From an uncultured Ruminococcus sp. (GTDB taxonomy: Bacteria; Bacillota; Clostridia; Lachnospirales; Lachnospiraceae): a stretch of 64,000 bases of DNA. A model generated the notes under the pieces. It was not told the DNA's origin. It was given only the letters and a program-made list of their open reading frames with translations, and searched no databases. A program made the translations under genes and the position numbers. Shown here one piece after another: positions 53,786 to 63,932 of the stretch. Position 1 is the stretch's first letter. The number at the start of each line of letters is the position of its first letter. Location: NCBI GenBank assembly GCA_946494335.1, contig CAMMBV010000007.1:30341-94340 (forward strand), read 5' to 3'.

Positions 53786-53875
53786 AAAACTATTCCTTTC
53801 CACTAACATCTTTCGCCATTCAAGTCTACATGATGTTCACAGAAAATGCAAGAAAAATACCCGCATGGCTTTTGC

Positions 53876-55018
53876 TTATTTTAATTCGTTATACAGCTGC
53901 ACAATAGAATCCAGCATTTTTTCATCTGTCAGACCGGAAATCTCCTGTACGGCCTTACGCACGCCCATCTGCTGAACCTTCTCCTGAAGCTCCACACTCT
54001 GTTTGTCCTCCGGCTGATTAAAATGGAGTGCAGCAGCAATTCCAACCAGAAGATGATCTACAGGCAGTCCATATCCCGCTGCTGTAGTCAGCGGCTTGAT
54101 CAGACGGTCTGTGGGACTCAGTTTACGAAGTGGTTCACGTCCAACTCGCGTCACGTCATCCTTCAGATAAGGATTTTTGAATCGGCTGATTATTTTCTGG
54201 ATATAAGCTTCATGTTTCGCAGCGTCAAATCCATGCTTTTTAATCAGTCCTGCCCCGCTTTCTTTCATGGCGGACAGCACAGTCTGATATATTTTTTCAT
54301 CTGAAATAGAAGCGTCGATGGTATCATAGCCTTTCAGAGTGCCCAGATATGCAGTGATCACATGTCCGGTATTCAATGTAAAAAGTTTACGCTCCAGATA
54401 TGCTTCCAGATCATCTACAATAGTCATGCCCTGAATCTGGGGAATTTCACCTTTGAATCCGGCACGCTCCACATCCCACTCATGGTAACGCTCTACTACC
54501 ACGTCGATGAAATTTTCACTTTTTACCGGCGGAACGATTCTGTCTACCGCACAGTCGGGAAAACCTACATACGTATCGGCATATTTTTTCCCTTCCTCGC
54601 TTAAGCATTCGTACACCGCCGCTTTCAGCTGCGAACTGCCGCGAATTGCATTTTCACAGGCAATAATATTTAAGGATTCCTCTTTGCACTGCTCCATACG
54701 CTTTTCAATAGCGGACGCAATCGTTGGAGCAATACGCGGAAGAATAACAAGCCCTACTGCAGTGGTAACCAGATCTGCCGATGCGATTTCATCCACAGCT
54801 TCCGGTTTTGTGGAATTAACTCCGCTGATATTTTCAATTTTCTCATCAACACATTCCACATCCATAATATGAACCGTATAAGCTTTATCCTCGTTAATTT
54901 TGTCAATCACCTTGTCCACAACATCTGCGAACACAACGTGATAACCTGACTGGCTCAATAAAGCCCCAATAAATCCCCGGCCTATATTGCCAGCTCCAAA
55001 CTGAACTGCTTTTTTCAT
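53876..55018 (-). CDS. mtlD: Mannitol-1-phosphate 5-dehydrogenase
   Basis: The start at 55018 follows AAAGGAGTGTTGAGC; 380 residues. The N-terminal NAD-binding motif VQFGAGNIGRGFIG and the C-terminal polyol dehydrogenase region with ERKLFTLNTGHVITAYLG are characteristic. It oxidises mannitol-1-phosphate to fructose-6-phosphate. It follows mtlA by 24 bases. Confidence 0.95.
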   Translation of the reverse strand: MKKAVQFGAGNIGRGFIGALLSQSGYHVVFADVVDKVIDKINEDKAYTVHIMDVECVDEKIENISGVNSTKPEAVDEIASADLVTTAVGLVILPRIAPTIASAIEKRMEQCKEESLNIIACENAIRGSSQLKAAVYECLSEEGKKYADTYVGFPDCAVDRIVPPVKSENFIDVVVERYHEWDVERAGFKGEIPQIQGMTIVDDLEAYLERKLFTLNTGHVITAYLGTLKGYDTIDASISDEKIYQTVLSAMKESGAGLIKKHGFDAAKHEAYIQKIISRFKNPYLKDDVTRVGREPLRKLSPTDRLIKPLTTAAGYGLPVDHLLVGIAAALHFNQPEDKQSVELQEKVQQMGVRKAVQEISGLTDEKMLDSIVQLYNELK

Positions 55019-55042
55019 GCTCAACACTCCTTTACCTCTGGT

Positions 55043-56926
55043 TTAGCCCAGCGCTTTCATAATTTTATCGACATCCGCATCCTTTTTCAGGCTTTCCAGC
55101 AGATCTGCATCCTCCAGACTTGCCGCAACTTTTCCCAGTACTTCCAGATGCTCGTCTCCGACACCGGCAATTCCGATCACCAGATACGCCTTCTCATCTC
55201 CGAAGTCTACACCTTCCGGATACTGCAGCACTACAATACCTGTCTTTTTAACTGTCTCTTTTGCATCGGAGGTTCCATGGGGAATCGCAACACCCATGCC
55301 CATATATGTAGTAACCAGCTCTTCTCTGGCAACCATGGCGTCAATATAACTTTCATCCACATAGCCAAGATCACAGAGCAGACGGCCCGCGGCCCGGATC
55401 GCTGACACTTTATCCACACTGGCCAGTCCGGTTTTGACACCTTCCTTTAACAAAACATCCGATGTCTCTTCTTTAACCGGTTCATCAGCAGGCGCCTCAT
55501 TTTGAACTTCCGCCGGTTTTGCAGCGCCTCCTGCTGCATGCTCCGCCAGTTCCGCATAAAGGGCATCCAGATTGGGATCCTGCAGGAAATTATCCAGTGT
55601 TACCAGTCTTGCCTGCGGCGCACTCTTTGCAGCCCGTTCTTTCAGAATATGCTGGCATACTACCACGTCCGCATCACCGGGAACATTGTCCACTGATGTG
55701 TTGGTAACAGTAATGCCCAGATTTAAAGATTTAATACGATTTCTGAATTTTGTCGCTCCCATTGCGGAAGATCCCATGCCTGCGTCACAGGCAAAAATAA
55801 TTTTTCTGATATCCGCCGTTGATACATCAGCTCCTGACACAGCATCTGTGCCGGCAATTCCCTTTGCCTCAGCCTTCATGCTGTCTTTCTTTTTCTGTGC
55901 GTCTTCCAGACTCTTGGCACCGGCCATTTTTACAATGGGCGAAGCCACTACAAAGGAAACTGCGGCAGCAATTACAACACCGATCAGTGTTATCAACGTA
56001 CTGCCCTTTGGCGCCATAGACATATACGCAATGATAGAACCGGGTGAAGCAGGGCTTACCAGACCTGCGCCGGTAATGCTGTAGAAAAAGATTGCGCAGA
56101 TATTGCCAAGGATCGGTGCGATAATAATAACCGGGTTCATGAGAATATACGGGAAGTAAATTTCATGAATACCGCCAAAGAAATGGATGATAATCGCACC
56201 GGGCGCAGAATCTTTTGTAACACGGTCTTTTGAGAACAGCCAGTAAGCAACCAGAACGCCAAGTCCCGGACCTGGATTTGCCTCCAGCATATACATGATG
56301 GACCTGCCTGCTGAAGCCGCCTGTTCAAGTCCAATCGGTGTAAAGATACCGTGGTTGATCGCATTGTTCAGGAACAATACCTTGGCGGGCTCGATAAAAA
56401 TAGCTGCCAGCGGGAGAAGACCGTTATTTACCAGAATCGCTACCCCGTTGGAAAGGACTACGAGAATGGCGCTCATCAGCGGACCTATCGCATAGTAACC
56501 AAGAATGGCCATCAGCATTCCAAAAATACCAACTGAGAAGTTATTAATCAACATCTCAAATCCAGCCGGCATTCTTCCTTCCATGGCTTTGTCAAATTTT
56601 TTTATGACAAAACCGGCCAGCGGACCCATAATCATGGAGCCCATCAGCATGGGATAATCCGGGGCTCCTACAATAACACCGATGGTTGCGATACCGCCCA
56701 TGATGCCGCCCCGGTCTCCTCCGACCAGTTTACCACCCTGATAAGCAATCAGAACGGGCAGCAGATAATTAAGCATGGGGCCATTTAAACCAGCCAGATT
56801 TTCATTCGGCAGCCATCCATCCGCGATAAACAGGGCAGTGATCAATCCCCAGGCAATAAACGCGCCGATATTGGGCATGATCATTGCACTCAGGAATTTT
56901 CCAAAACGTTGTACTGCATTTTTCAT
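55043..56926 (-). CDS. mtlA: Mannitol-specific PTS transporter EIICBA
   Basis: The 627-residue protein has an N-terminal EIIC domain (about 1-340) with NIGAFIAWGLITALF and HFFGGIHEIYFPY. An EIIB domain follows with phosphorylated Cys in FACDAGMGSSAMGA (about residue 380), an Ala/Glu/Pro linker, and an EIIA domain with His in GVAIPHGTSDAKE (about residue 552). It takes up and phosphorylates mannitol, using the HPr/EI pair encoded at 59-61 kb. Confidence 0.95.
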   Translation of the reverse strand: MKNAVQRFGKFLSAMIMPNIGAFIAWGLITALFIADGWLPNENLAGLNGPMLNYLLPVLIAYQGGKLVGGDRGGIMGGIATIGVIVGAPDYPMLMGSMIMGPLAGFVIKKFDKAMEGRMPAGFEMLINNFSVGIFGMLMAILGYYAIGPLMSAILVVLSNGVAILVNNGLLPLAAIFIEPAKVLFLNNAINHGIFTPIGLEQAASAGRSIMYMLEANPGPGLGVLVAYWLFSKDRVTKDSAPGAIIIHFFGGIHEIYFPYILMNPVIIIAPILGNICAIFFYSITGAGLVSPASPGSIIAYMSMAPKGSTLITLIGVVIAAAVSFVVASPIVKMAGAKSLEDAQKKKDSMKAEAKGIAGTDAVSGADVSTADIRKIIFACDAGMGSSAMGATKFRNRIKSLNLGITVTNTSVDNVPGDADVVVCQHILKERAAKSAPQARLVTLDNFLQDPNLDALYAELAEHAAGGAAKPAEVQNEAPADEPVKEETSDVLLKEGVKTGLASVDKVSAIRAAGRLLCDLGYVDESYIDAMVAREELVTTYMGMGVAIPHGTSDAKETVKKTGIVVLQYPEGVDFGDEKAYLVIGIAGVGDEHLEVLGKVAASLEDADLLESLKKDADVDKIMKALG

Positions 56927-57009
56927 GTGAATTTTCTCCTTTCATCACCTTTTTCATTAATTATATTTTAAACAAATTTATTGAAATGAGCAATAAAATG
57001 ATATTGTAA

Positions 57010-57036
57010 ATTTGGCATTAATACTAACTGCCAAAT
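57010..57036. promoter_or_regulatory. Inverted repeat in the mtlA/mtlR intergenic region
   Basis: ATTTGGCA (57010-57017) and TGCCAAAT (57029-57036), 11 bases apart, lie between the divergent mtlA and mtlR-like genes. Position suggests an operator for the MtlR-type regulator or a catabolite regulator. Confidence 0.5.
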
Positions 57037-57046
57037 GCATCCCCGT

Positions 57047-57075
57047 TTGTCATTTGTGAAAAACTCCTGTATAAT
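57047..57075 (+). promoter_or_regulatory. Sigma-A-type promoter of the mtlR-like gene
   Basis: TTGTCA (57047-57052), 17-base spacer, TATAAT (57070-57075); start codon 57107 follows AAAGGAGAAGGTTT. Confidence 0.75.
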
Positions 57076-57106
57076 GAAAAAAGAAAACATACAAAGGAGA
57101 AGGTTT

Positions 57107-59221
57107 ATGCAGCTCACAGCCCGCGCAAGAGAAATCATTCAAATTTTAATACATTTTCCCCAGAATCATCCCGTAACCGTATCAGCTGTATCGGAAGAGC
57201 TGGGTGTCAGCATCCGTTCCATTCAGCGGGAACTTCTCACCGTAGAACAGTGGCTCAATGAAAATGGCTTTCATTTTATTCGCAAACGCAGTGTCGGTCT
57301 GATGCTGGACGAACCGGATGACAGAAAACAGGAGCTTTTGATTCTCCTGCAGACAAACTCACCGGCAAGAATCAGCACGGATGACCGTCGACAGCGGCAG
57401 AATCTCCTCTGCCGTCTCCTTCTTTTCGCTGACGAACCGGTAAAATCCTATTATCTTGCCAACAAACTGGAGATTTCAGAAGGGACGCTCCTGACCGATT
57501 TGAATCAGATCTCTCATTGGTTTGAAAAATACCAGCTTCGGCTGAAGCGGCGCCAGGGGCTGGGAATATACATTGAAGGTTCCGAAACCGCCATAAGACA
57601 GGCCGCAGCATCCTGCCTTTTGGACCAGCTTACACACAGTCTGCAGCTGGAGCCTGGCCGAAGCATTTCTGATATCTGGAATTCCTGTCCCATTCAGGAT
57701 ATCAATCCATCCATTATCAAAAATGTAGGCGCCATATTATCAGACTGTGAAAAGCAGCTGAACCTGCATCTGTCCGACAATGAACGCCTCCGCCTGTTAA
57801 TATATCTTGCCCTGGCCGTCCATCGGATTGAAAAGGGCTGTCCCATACCCAACGAAAACAGCATTTTTTCTCAAAAATCCATGGAGCCGGAGTACGCGGC
57901 AGCCGATTACATCACCCGGCTTGTACGGCGGTGTTTCAAATTTCCTTCCGCTCCGGGTGAAACAGTATACCTGGCAGCCTATCTTACCGGATTCCATATC
58001 TGGCCCTCTGAATCCAGGGATCTTACCCGGCGCAGAGACTTTGATATTCATCAGGTGACGCTGGAAGTCATAAAAAAAGTCGGTGAAGAACTCCAGCAGG
58101 ATTTCACCGGCGATTCCCGACTTCTAAAGGATCTGGAAGGTCATCTGCAGCCTGCCATCGGACGATTGCGCGCCGGCATCACAATCGAAAATCCTCTCCT
58201 GAGTGAGTTTCAGGAAAAATATACAGAAATTTACAACGCCTGCGAAAACAGTATGGAGATATTGCAAAAAGTGTTCGACATCCCGGCAGTTTACGCCGGG
58301 GAAGTGGGCTTTATCACCATTTACTTTATCATGGCTTTAGAACGGAAAGAAAAGCTGGAACGTAAAATTTCTGCCATGCTGGTGTGTCCCTCCGGTATCG
58401 GAAGCTCCCGGCTTCTGGCTTCCAATTTAAAAAAGGAATACCCCGATCTGGATATTCGAGGCACCATGTCTGCCTTTGAGATAGACTGCGACAAACTTCG
58501 CCGCGACAGGGTGGATCTGGTTATATCTACTATAAAACTCAGTATTCCGTACCAGAATCTTCAGGTAAACCCGATTTTGACACGGCAGGACAAGATGCTT
58601 TTGAATTCCAAGCTGAGTCTTCTCCAGAAGAAAAAAAGACAGAATGCTCCTGAAATCAAAGTGCCCACGCCGCCTCTTTCCAAAACAGATGTGGAATACA
58701 TCTCAAAACTGGGAACAGAGATTTATCGTCTTCTTGGAAATATCCGCATCGGCCAGGCGCCTGTACTGGGAAAACGCAGTGAAGTCATTTCTCACGCTGC
58801 ATCTTTGTTTGCTGAGAATGCAGAAATGGAAAAACATTTTCAGCAGGTTTTAGAAACCAGAGACCAGATGGCCGATACTTATATCAAGCCATTTCACGCT
58901 CTTTTGCTCCATGGCCGCAGCTCCATGACAGATCATATCTGCTTCGGATATGTTCGGCTGGAACCTCCTGTTTACGATAAAACTCAGATTATCCTGGGCG
59001 CTATCGTTTCTCTGATACCAGAAGGAACAGACAGTCAGGTCTGCGCCGCAATAACCAGTGAGGTCATCGGCGCACTGCTGGAAAAACCGGAACTGCTGGA
59101 AGCGCTGAGAAGTATGGATGATAATTTATTTGCCAGCCTTCTGGAAGACACGCTGCTGCGTTTTTACAGGGAAACCGTAAAAAATCTTTTAAAACTTCCC
59201 GCAGAACCGAAAAAAAACTAA
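57107..59221 (+). CDS. mtlR: PRD-containing mannitol activator (MtlR-like, BglG/MtlR family)
   Basis: The start at 57107 gives 704 residues. The N-terminus has two helix-turn-helix domains (QNHPVTVSAVSEELGVSIRSIQRELLTV; then SEGTLLTDLNQISHWF). Two PTS regulation domains follow (about 180-395), then an EIIB-like domain with Cys in AMLVCPSGIGSSRLLASNL and a C-terminal EIIA-like domain with KPFHALLLHG. Such activators respond to phosphorylation by HPr and EII. It is divergent from mtlA-mtlD, which it should activate when mannitol is used. Confidence 0.88.
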   Translation: MQLTARAREIIQILIHFPQNHPVTVSAVSEELGVSIRSIQRELLTVEQWLNENGFHFIRKRSVGLMLDEPDDRKQELLILLQTNSPARISTDDRRQRQNLLCRLLLFADEPVKSYYLANKLEISEGTLLTDLNQISHWFEKYQLRLKRRQGLGIYIEGSETAIRQAAASCLLDQLTHSLQLEPGRSISDIWNSCPIQDINPSIIKNVGAILSDCEKQLNLHLSDNERLRLLIYLALAVHRIEKGCPIPNENSIFSQKSMEPEYAAADYITRLVRRCFKFPSAPGETVYLAAYLTGFHIWPSESRDLTRRRDFDIHQVTLEVIKKVGEELQQDFTGDSRLLKDLEGHLQPAIGRLRAGITIENPLLSEFQEKYTEIYNACENSMEILQKVFDIPAVYAGEVGFITIYFIMALERKEKLERKISAMLVCPSGIGSSRLLASNLKKEYPDLDIRGTMSAFEIDCDKLRRDRVDLVISTIKLSIPYQNLQVNPILTRQDKMLLNSKLSLLQKKKRQNAPEIKVPTPPLSKTDVEYISKLGTEIYRLLGNIRIGQAPVLGKRSEVISHAASLFAENAEMEKHFQQVLETRDQMADTYIKPFHALLLHGRSSMTDHICFGYVRLEPPVYDKTQIILGAIVSLIPEGTDSQVCAAITSEVIGALLEKPELLEALRSMDDNLFASLLEDTLLRFYRETVKNLLKLPAEPKKN

Positions 59222-59229
59222 AGCATGAA

Positions 59230-59274
59230 AAAGCTGCTGTATACAATGATTCTCTCACCGTATACAGCAGCTTT
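59230..59274. terminator. Bidirectional terminator between mtlR and ptsI
   Basis: AAAGCTGCTGTATAC (59230-59244) pairs perfectly with GTATACAGCAGCTTT (59260-59274). It separates two convergent genes. Confidence 0.85.
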
Positions 59275-59278
59275 TATA

Positions 59279-60883
59279 CTATTTTCTGTTAATAATCTGC
59301 TCTCTTACATAATCGATACTTCCAGCAGACATACTGAATTCATCCAGTCCCAGATCCAAAAGAAGTTCCACTGCTTTCTGGTCTCCGGCCATCTCGCCGC
59401 ACATACCCACTTTAATGCCTTCACGATGTCCTGCTTCAATGACCTGTCCGATTGCTTTTAGAACCGCCGGATGGAAATAATCATATTTCTTTGCGATTTT
59501 TTTATTTCCACGGTCTACTGCCAGAATGTACTGAGTAAGATCATTCGTTCCGATACTGAAGAAATCCGCTTCCTTTGCAAACTCATCAGCAAGAAGTACA
59601 CTTGCAGGCGTTTCAATCATCATGCCCACTTCAATTTCCCGGTCAAATGCCTGTCCCTTCTCTTCAAGCTCTTTTTTGCACTCTTCCACGATATCCTTTG
59701 CTTCCTTCAGTTCCTCTGCGGAGATAATCATCGGAAACATGATTCTTACATGTCCAAAGGCGCTGGCTCTTAAAATAGCACGGATCTGATCTTTAAACAT
59801 ATCCTTCATATCCAGCGAAATACGGATTGCTCTCCATCCCAAAAATGGATTCTCTTCCTTTTCGAATTCATAATATGAAAGCTCTTTATCTCCTCCGATG
59901 TCAAGAGTACGGATGGTAAGTTCCTGCGGGGAAAGTTCCGCCGCTTCTTTGTATACCTTGAACTGCTCTTCTTCCGTTGGAAAATGAGTATTCTGCATAT
60001 ACAGGAATTCGCTTCTGAACAGCCCCACTCCGTCAATGTTTACAGGCAGCGCATTTCTGATATCCTGAAGATTACCCACATTGGCGCAAAGATAAATTCT
60101 CTTTCCTTCTTTGGTCACAGCAGGAGTATTTCTCAGGCTTTCCAGGCGCGCCTTTTCACTTTCATAACATTCTTTCTGTCTCTGATACTCTTCCACCGAC
60201 GCTTCATCCGGCTTCACAATGATCACACCGTCTTCTGCATTCATACAGATGATCTCCCCGTCAGTCACTTTGGAGAGAATCCCTTTCACTCCCACCAGCG
60301 TGGGAATACCCATGCTTTTTGCAATAATGGATACGTGACTTGTCACACCGCCTTCTTCTGTGATGATTCCCTTCACCAGGGAAGGATCAATCTTAACAGT
60401 GTCTGAAGGAAACATATCCCGCGCAACTACTACCACCGGTTCAGCAATACCGCTCAAGTCCGGAAGCTTCACATGCTTTATTTCCGCCATCAGACGCTTT
60501 CCGATATCTTTTACGTCAGCCGCCCTTTCCTTCATATATTCGTCATCCATGGAATCAAAGATAACTGCAAATTCTTCAATGGTCTCAGCTACAGCCTGCT
60601 GTACGTTTTTCAAATCATTTTTTACTTTGTTTTCCACGCCGTCCTGAAGCATAAAGTCATCCGCAATTTCCAGATGAGCGGCAAAAATCTCATTTTTCTC
60701 TGACAGCTTCGTCAGATCCCTTATCACAACTGCTTTTGCATCTGCAAATTTCTTCAGTTCATCCTCAATCTGCTCCTCCAGGATCTGACCGCTGTCGGCA
60801 TTCAAATCCGGATCCAGATACAGGTATACCGGAGCAACAGCAATCCCCCTGGACGCCGTTTTATCTACACAAATTCTTTCCAT
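59279..60883 (-). CDS. ptsI: PTS enzyme I (phosphoenolpyruvate-protein phosphotransferase)
   Basis: The 534-residue protein has phospho-accepting His in GGVTSHVSIIAKSMGIPTLVG (about residue 182), then the PEP-binding barrel with GVGLFRSEFLYM, GGDKELSYYEFEKEENPFLGWR and the Cys region KVGMCGEMAG. It phosphorylates HPr. It is slightly shorter than the usual 570 residues, ending in VREQIINRK. It follows ptsH by two bases. Confidence 0.95.
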   Translation of the reverse strand: MERICVDKTASRGIAVAPVYLYLDPDLNADSGQILEEQIEDELKKFADAKAVVIRDLTKLSEKNEIFAAHLEIADDFMLQDGVENKVKNDLKNVQQAVAETIEEFAVIFDSMDDEYMKERAADVKDIGKRLMAEIKHVKLPDLSGIAEPVVVVARDMFPSDTVKIDPSLVKGIITEEGGVTSHVSIIAKSMGIPTLVGVKGILSKVTDGEIICMNAEDGVIIVKPDEASVEEYQRQKECYESEKARLESLRNTPAVTKEGKRIYLCANVGNLQDIRNALPVNIDGVGLFRSEFLYMQNTHFPTEEEQFKVYKEAAELSPQELTIRTLDIGGDKELSYYEFEKEENPFLGWRAIRISLDMKDMFKDQIRAILRASAFGHVRIMFPMIISAEELKEAKDIVEECKKELEEKGQAFDREIEVGMMIETPASVLLADEFAKEADFFSIGTNDLTQYILAVDRGNKKIAKKYDYFHPAVLKAIGQVIEAGHREGIKVGMCGEMAGDQKAVELLLDLGLDEFSMSAGSIDYVREQIINRK

Positions 60884-60885
60884 GT

Positions 60886-61149
60886 TTATTCGCCCAAACC
60901 ACCTTCAAGAGCTTCCACAATTGCTTTTAATGCCGCTTCTTCATCTTCACCGCTGCACTGTATTTCTACTTCCGTCCCTTTTTTAATGGCAGCCGCCATG
61001 ATACTGAGAACACTTTTAACCTGAACTTTTTTCTCACCTGCAAAGATAAAGATATCTGACTTAAATGGAGCCGCAACTTTTGCCAACACCCCTGCCGGTC
61101 TTGCATGTAAACCTGTTGGATTTGATACTGTTACTTTCTGAGACACCAT
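60886..61149 (-). CDS. ptsH: Phosphocarrier protein HPr
   Basis: The 87-residue protein has His15 in PTGLHARPAGVLAKVA and the regulatory Ser46 in VKSVLSIMAAAIKKG. It passes phosphate from EI to EII and, when Ser-phosphorylated, would serve CcpA in catabolite repression. It is upstream of ptsI. Confidence 0.95.
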   Translation of the reverse strand: MVSQKVTVSNPTGLHARPAGVLAKVAAPFKSDIFIFAGEKKVQVKSVLSIMAAAIKKGTEVEIQCSGEDEEAALKAIVEALEGGLGE

Positions 61150-61237
61150 AATTTTTGTTCCTCCTCGTAATTCTTATATATTTTGTCTAAAACTGTCAGC
61201 AAATCTTCCGATCATCTGACATAATTCAATATAGTTA

Positions 61238-61266
61238 AGAATACCATTTCTATTTTTTATTGTCAA
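61238..61266 (-). promoter_or_regulatory. Promoter of ptsH-ptsI
   Basis: Minus-strand TTGACA (61261-61266), 17-base spacer, TATTCT (61238-61243), followed by ACGAGGAGGAAC before the ptsH start. Confidence 0.7.
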
Positions 61267-61273
61267 TTTCTTC

Positions 61274-62623
61274 TTAAAGCCTTTTCAGCAAAGCTTCTCT
61301 CTCCGCCTCAAAACCAGGTTTTCCAAGAAGAGCAAACATGTTCTTTTTGTAGCTTTCCACACCAGGCTGATTAAATGGATTCACACCCAGCAGATAGCCG
61401 CTGATGCCGCATGCAAATTCAAAGAAATAGAAAAGCTGTCCCAGTGTAAATGCATCCTGTCTCGGAATATTTACAACCAGATTTGGAACATTGCCGTCCG
61501 TATGTGCCAGAATTGTCCCGTTCATTGCGTTTTTATTTACAAAATCCATATTCTTTCCAGCCAGATAGTTTAATCCGTCCAGATCTACCGCTTCTTCGCC
61601 GATGACGATCTCACAGTCAGATTCTTCCACATTCATAACAGTCTCAAACATAATTCTGGAACCGTCCTGAATGAACTGTCCCATTGAATGAAGATCTGTC
61701 GTAAGATCCACAGAAGCCGGGAAGATACCTTTCTGGTCTTTTCCTTCACTCTCTCCGTACAGCTGTTTCCACCATTCAGACATGCTGTGAAGGCTTGGCT
61801 CATAATTGGCCAGGATTTCAACAGCTTTACCCTTTCTGTGCAGAATATTACGGACTGCCGCATATTGAAGCGCATCATTTTCAGAAAAATCCGCTTCCAT
61901 CGCATGTTTTCTTCCATCTGCCGCTCCTGCCATTAACTGATCGATATCAATGCCGCTTACCGCAATCGGAAGAAGTCCTACTGCAGACAAAACAGAGAAA
62001 CGCCCTCCCACATCATCCGGTACAACAAATGTTTCATATCCTTCTTCTGTGGCAAGTTTCTTTAACGCGCCTCTGGCTTTATCAGTGGTTGCGTATATTC
62101 TGCCAGCTGCTTCTTCTTTTCCATATTTTTTCTCCAGCAGCGCTTTAAATACGCGAAAAGCGATGGCCGGCTCCGTGGTAGTCCCTGATTTGGAAATTAC
62201 ATTCACAGAAAAATCACGGTCACCAATGATATCAATTACATGCTGCAGATATTTGCTGCTGATGTTATTGCCTGCAAAATATATTTCAGGGGCTTTGCGT
62301 ACCTCTTTTGAAAGCTGATTGTTAAAAGTATGGTTAACAAATTCGATTGCAGCTCTGGCTCCAAGATAAGAACCGCCAATTCCAATTACCACCAGCACAT
62401 CACTGCTGTTCTGAATTTTTTCCGCTGCTTTTTTAATCCGTGCAAATTCTTCTTTGTCATAATCTACAGGAAGATTTACCCATCCCAGAAAATCGTTTCC
62501 TGCTCCATTTCCTGACAGCAGAGTTTCCTTGGCATCCCCCACCAGTTTTTCCATGATTTTAATTTCACCTTCATTGACAAACCCAGCAGCTTTTGAATAA
62601 TCAAATGATATTTTGTTTTTCAT
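61274..62623 (-). CDS. pgi: Glucose-6-phosphate isomerase
   Basis: The 449-residue enzyme has [51 protein letters not shown] and the terminal-signature-like [35 protein letters not shown]. It interconverts glucose- and fructose-6-phosphate, linking the neighbouring PTS and GlmS steps. Confidence 0.96.
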   Translation of the reverse strand: MKNKISFDYSKAAGFVNEGEIKIMEKLVGDAKETLLSGNGAGNDFLGWVNLPVDYDKEEFARIKKAAEKIQNSSDVLVVIGIGGSYLGARAAIEFVNHTFNNQLSKEVRKAPEIYFAGNNISSKYLQHVIDIIGDRDFSVNVISKSGTTTEPAIAFRVFKALLEKKYGKEEAAGRIYATTDKARGALKKLATEEGYETFVVPDDVGGRFSVLSAVGLLPIAVSGIDIDQLMAGAADGRKHAMEADFSENDALQYAAVRNILHRKGKAVEILANYEPSLHSMSEWWKQLYGESEGKDQKGIFPASVDLTTDLHSMGQFIQDGSRIMFETVMNVEESDCEIVIGEEAVDLDGLNYLAGKNMDFVNKNAMNGTILAHTDGNVPNLVVNIPRQDAFTLGQLFYFFEFACGISGYLLGVNPFNQPGVESYKKNMFALLGKPGFEAEREALLKRL

Positions 62624-62692
62624 TTCTTTCCTCTTCTCCTTTTCTGCCTTCCATACATGGATTTTTTGAAAAATGATCTTTCATTAATAAAA

Positions 62693-62721
62693 ATTATAAC
62701 AAAACCTTTCCCCTGATGCAA
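62693..62721 (-). promoter_or_regulatory. Promoter of pgi
   Basis: Minus-strand TTGCAT (62716-62721), 17-base spacer, TATAAT (62693-62698). Confidence 0.7.
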
Positions 62722-62840
62722 TTTCAACCTGCTCTATTAGGAAAAAAATTGTAATTTAGCGGTTATTTTCTCCAGCATATATTATCCAGAATCTCCGTAT
62801 CCTATACTATAACTCGCATTATGTTACGGAGGCTGGTACA

Positions 62841-63305
62841 ATGGAAAAACTGCGAAATCTGTTAATTAAATATACGTCTCTTTTTGTTTTCTGCGGCTTA
62901 TCATATGTTGGACTTGAAATTCTTTTCAGACATCGCTCTGATTACACTATGTTTATTCTCGCCGGATTATGCGGCACACTCTTTTTAAGCGTACTTAACA
63001 ATTTCTATACCTATGACACAGATTTTATATTCCAGGTAATAATGTGCGGTTCAATGTGCACAATGGCTGAATGGATCTGCGGAAAGCTGGTCAACGCTGA
63101 CTATCATATCTGGGACTATCGTGATCTTCCATTTTCCAGTCCTGACGGACAGGTTAATCTTTTTTTTGCTCTTGCCTGGTATCTCATCTGTGCCCTGTTT
63201 ATCCCTGTACTCGACTACATTGAATGGAGATTTTTTCATTATAAAGAAGAAACTTCTCCTTATTACATGATCTTTGGTAAAAAATATACCCCTTATGATG
63301 AATAA
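62841..63305 (+). CDS. Membrane protein of the putative ABC-transporter-permease type (PF06541-like)
   Basis: The 154-residue protein has four hydrophobic segments and the family-like motif KLVNADYHIWDYRDLPFSSPDGQVNLFFALAWY (about residues 80-112), in which W-D-Y, Pro and Gln are typical. The family is annotated as putative ABC permease but is small and of unknown role. GGAGG precedes the start; it is divergent from pgi. Confidence 0.75.
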   Translation: MEKLRNLLIKYTSLFVFCGLSYVGLEILFRHRSDYTMFILAGLCGTLFLSVLNNFYTYDTDFIFQVIMCGSMCTMAEWICGKLVNADYHIWDYRDLPFSSPDGQVNLFFALAWYLICALFIPVLDYIEWRFFHYKEETSPYYMIFGKKYTPYDE

Positions 63306-63396
63306 AAATCAACAAAAATATTGTGTTATTTTTTCCTTTCAATTATAATTTCTATTAAAGATACTGCGGCACTTTGTTATTTGAAGGGGGAAAATT

Positions 63397-63813
63397 ATGA
63401 AGTGGAAAGATAAATGTTTTAATGCACTGGACACAGAAAAAATGTTTGAAAACTCCGGACATCGGACCCGTTTTAAAGAATTACTGGACTGTTACAGCGA
63501 TTATCCTTTTTTTACCAAAGGCCTTTGTAAATGTATGTACCTTTCGGCATGGGATGATGAACATTTTTGCATTATGCTGGAAACACTGATGGAAATGAGT
63601 TTGGGCAAAGAAAAGGACACGGAAGAAATGCGCAGCAAAGGAGATCTTTTTGCAGAGGAAAGAAAAGATGACGAGTATTACGTATATGAACTCTCAAATT
63701 CCTTCCTGGACAACCGGACTTTCCATCTGGATGAATCTGCAAAAATAAGTTCCAAAATCCGGCACATTATCGCCTGTGCATTATCCGCTGCCAGGATCAT
63801 AGATAATGTATAA
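63397..63813 (+). CDS. Hypothetical 138-residue protein
   Basis: No family is recognised. The protein is soluble, with CFNALDTEKMFENSGHRTRFKELLDCYSDYPFFTKGLCKCMYLSAWD in the first third and an acidic helical middle. AAGGGGG precedes the ATG and a terminator follows. It may share a transcript with the membrane protein upstream (91-base gap). Confidence 0.75.
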   Translation: MKWKDKCFNALDTEKMFENSGHRTRFKELLDCYSDYPFFTKGLCKCMYLSAWDDEHFCIMLETLMEMSLGKEKDTEEMRSKGDLFAEERKDDEYYVYELSNSFLDNRTFHLDESAKISSKIRHIIACALSAARIIDNV

Positions 63814-63829
63814 ATAATTTTTCAAATAA

Positions 63830-63856
63830 AAATGACGTGAACAAATCACGTCATTT
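63830..63856 (+). terminator. Intrinsic terminator after the hypothetical gene
   Basis: AAATGACGTGA (63830-63840) pairs with TCACGTCATTT (63846-63856), followed by TTTT; also usable by the leftward tRNA. Confidence 0.85.
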
Positions 63857-63861
63857 TTTTC

Positions 63862-63932
63862 CAGGGGATAAGGGATTCGAACCCCTATCGACGGTTTTGG
63901 AGACCGGTGCTCTACCATTGAACTAATCCCCT
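63862..63932 (-). tRNA. tRNA-Trp(CCA)
   Basis: A 71-nt minus-strand cloverleaf: acceptor AGGGGAT/ATCCCCT, D arm GTTCAATGGTAGAGC, anticodon loop CTCCAAA (anticodon CCA), T loop GGGGTTCGAATCCCT, discriminator G. CCA is not encoded. Positions 63933-64000 upstream show no gene I can identify. Confidence 0.94.

Noticed and set aside
53786..53875. Possible glmS ribozyme upstream of glmS
   Set aside because: Only 90 bases separate mtlD and glmS and none of the ribozyme core is visible.
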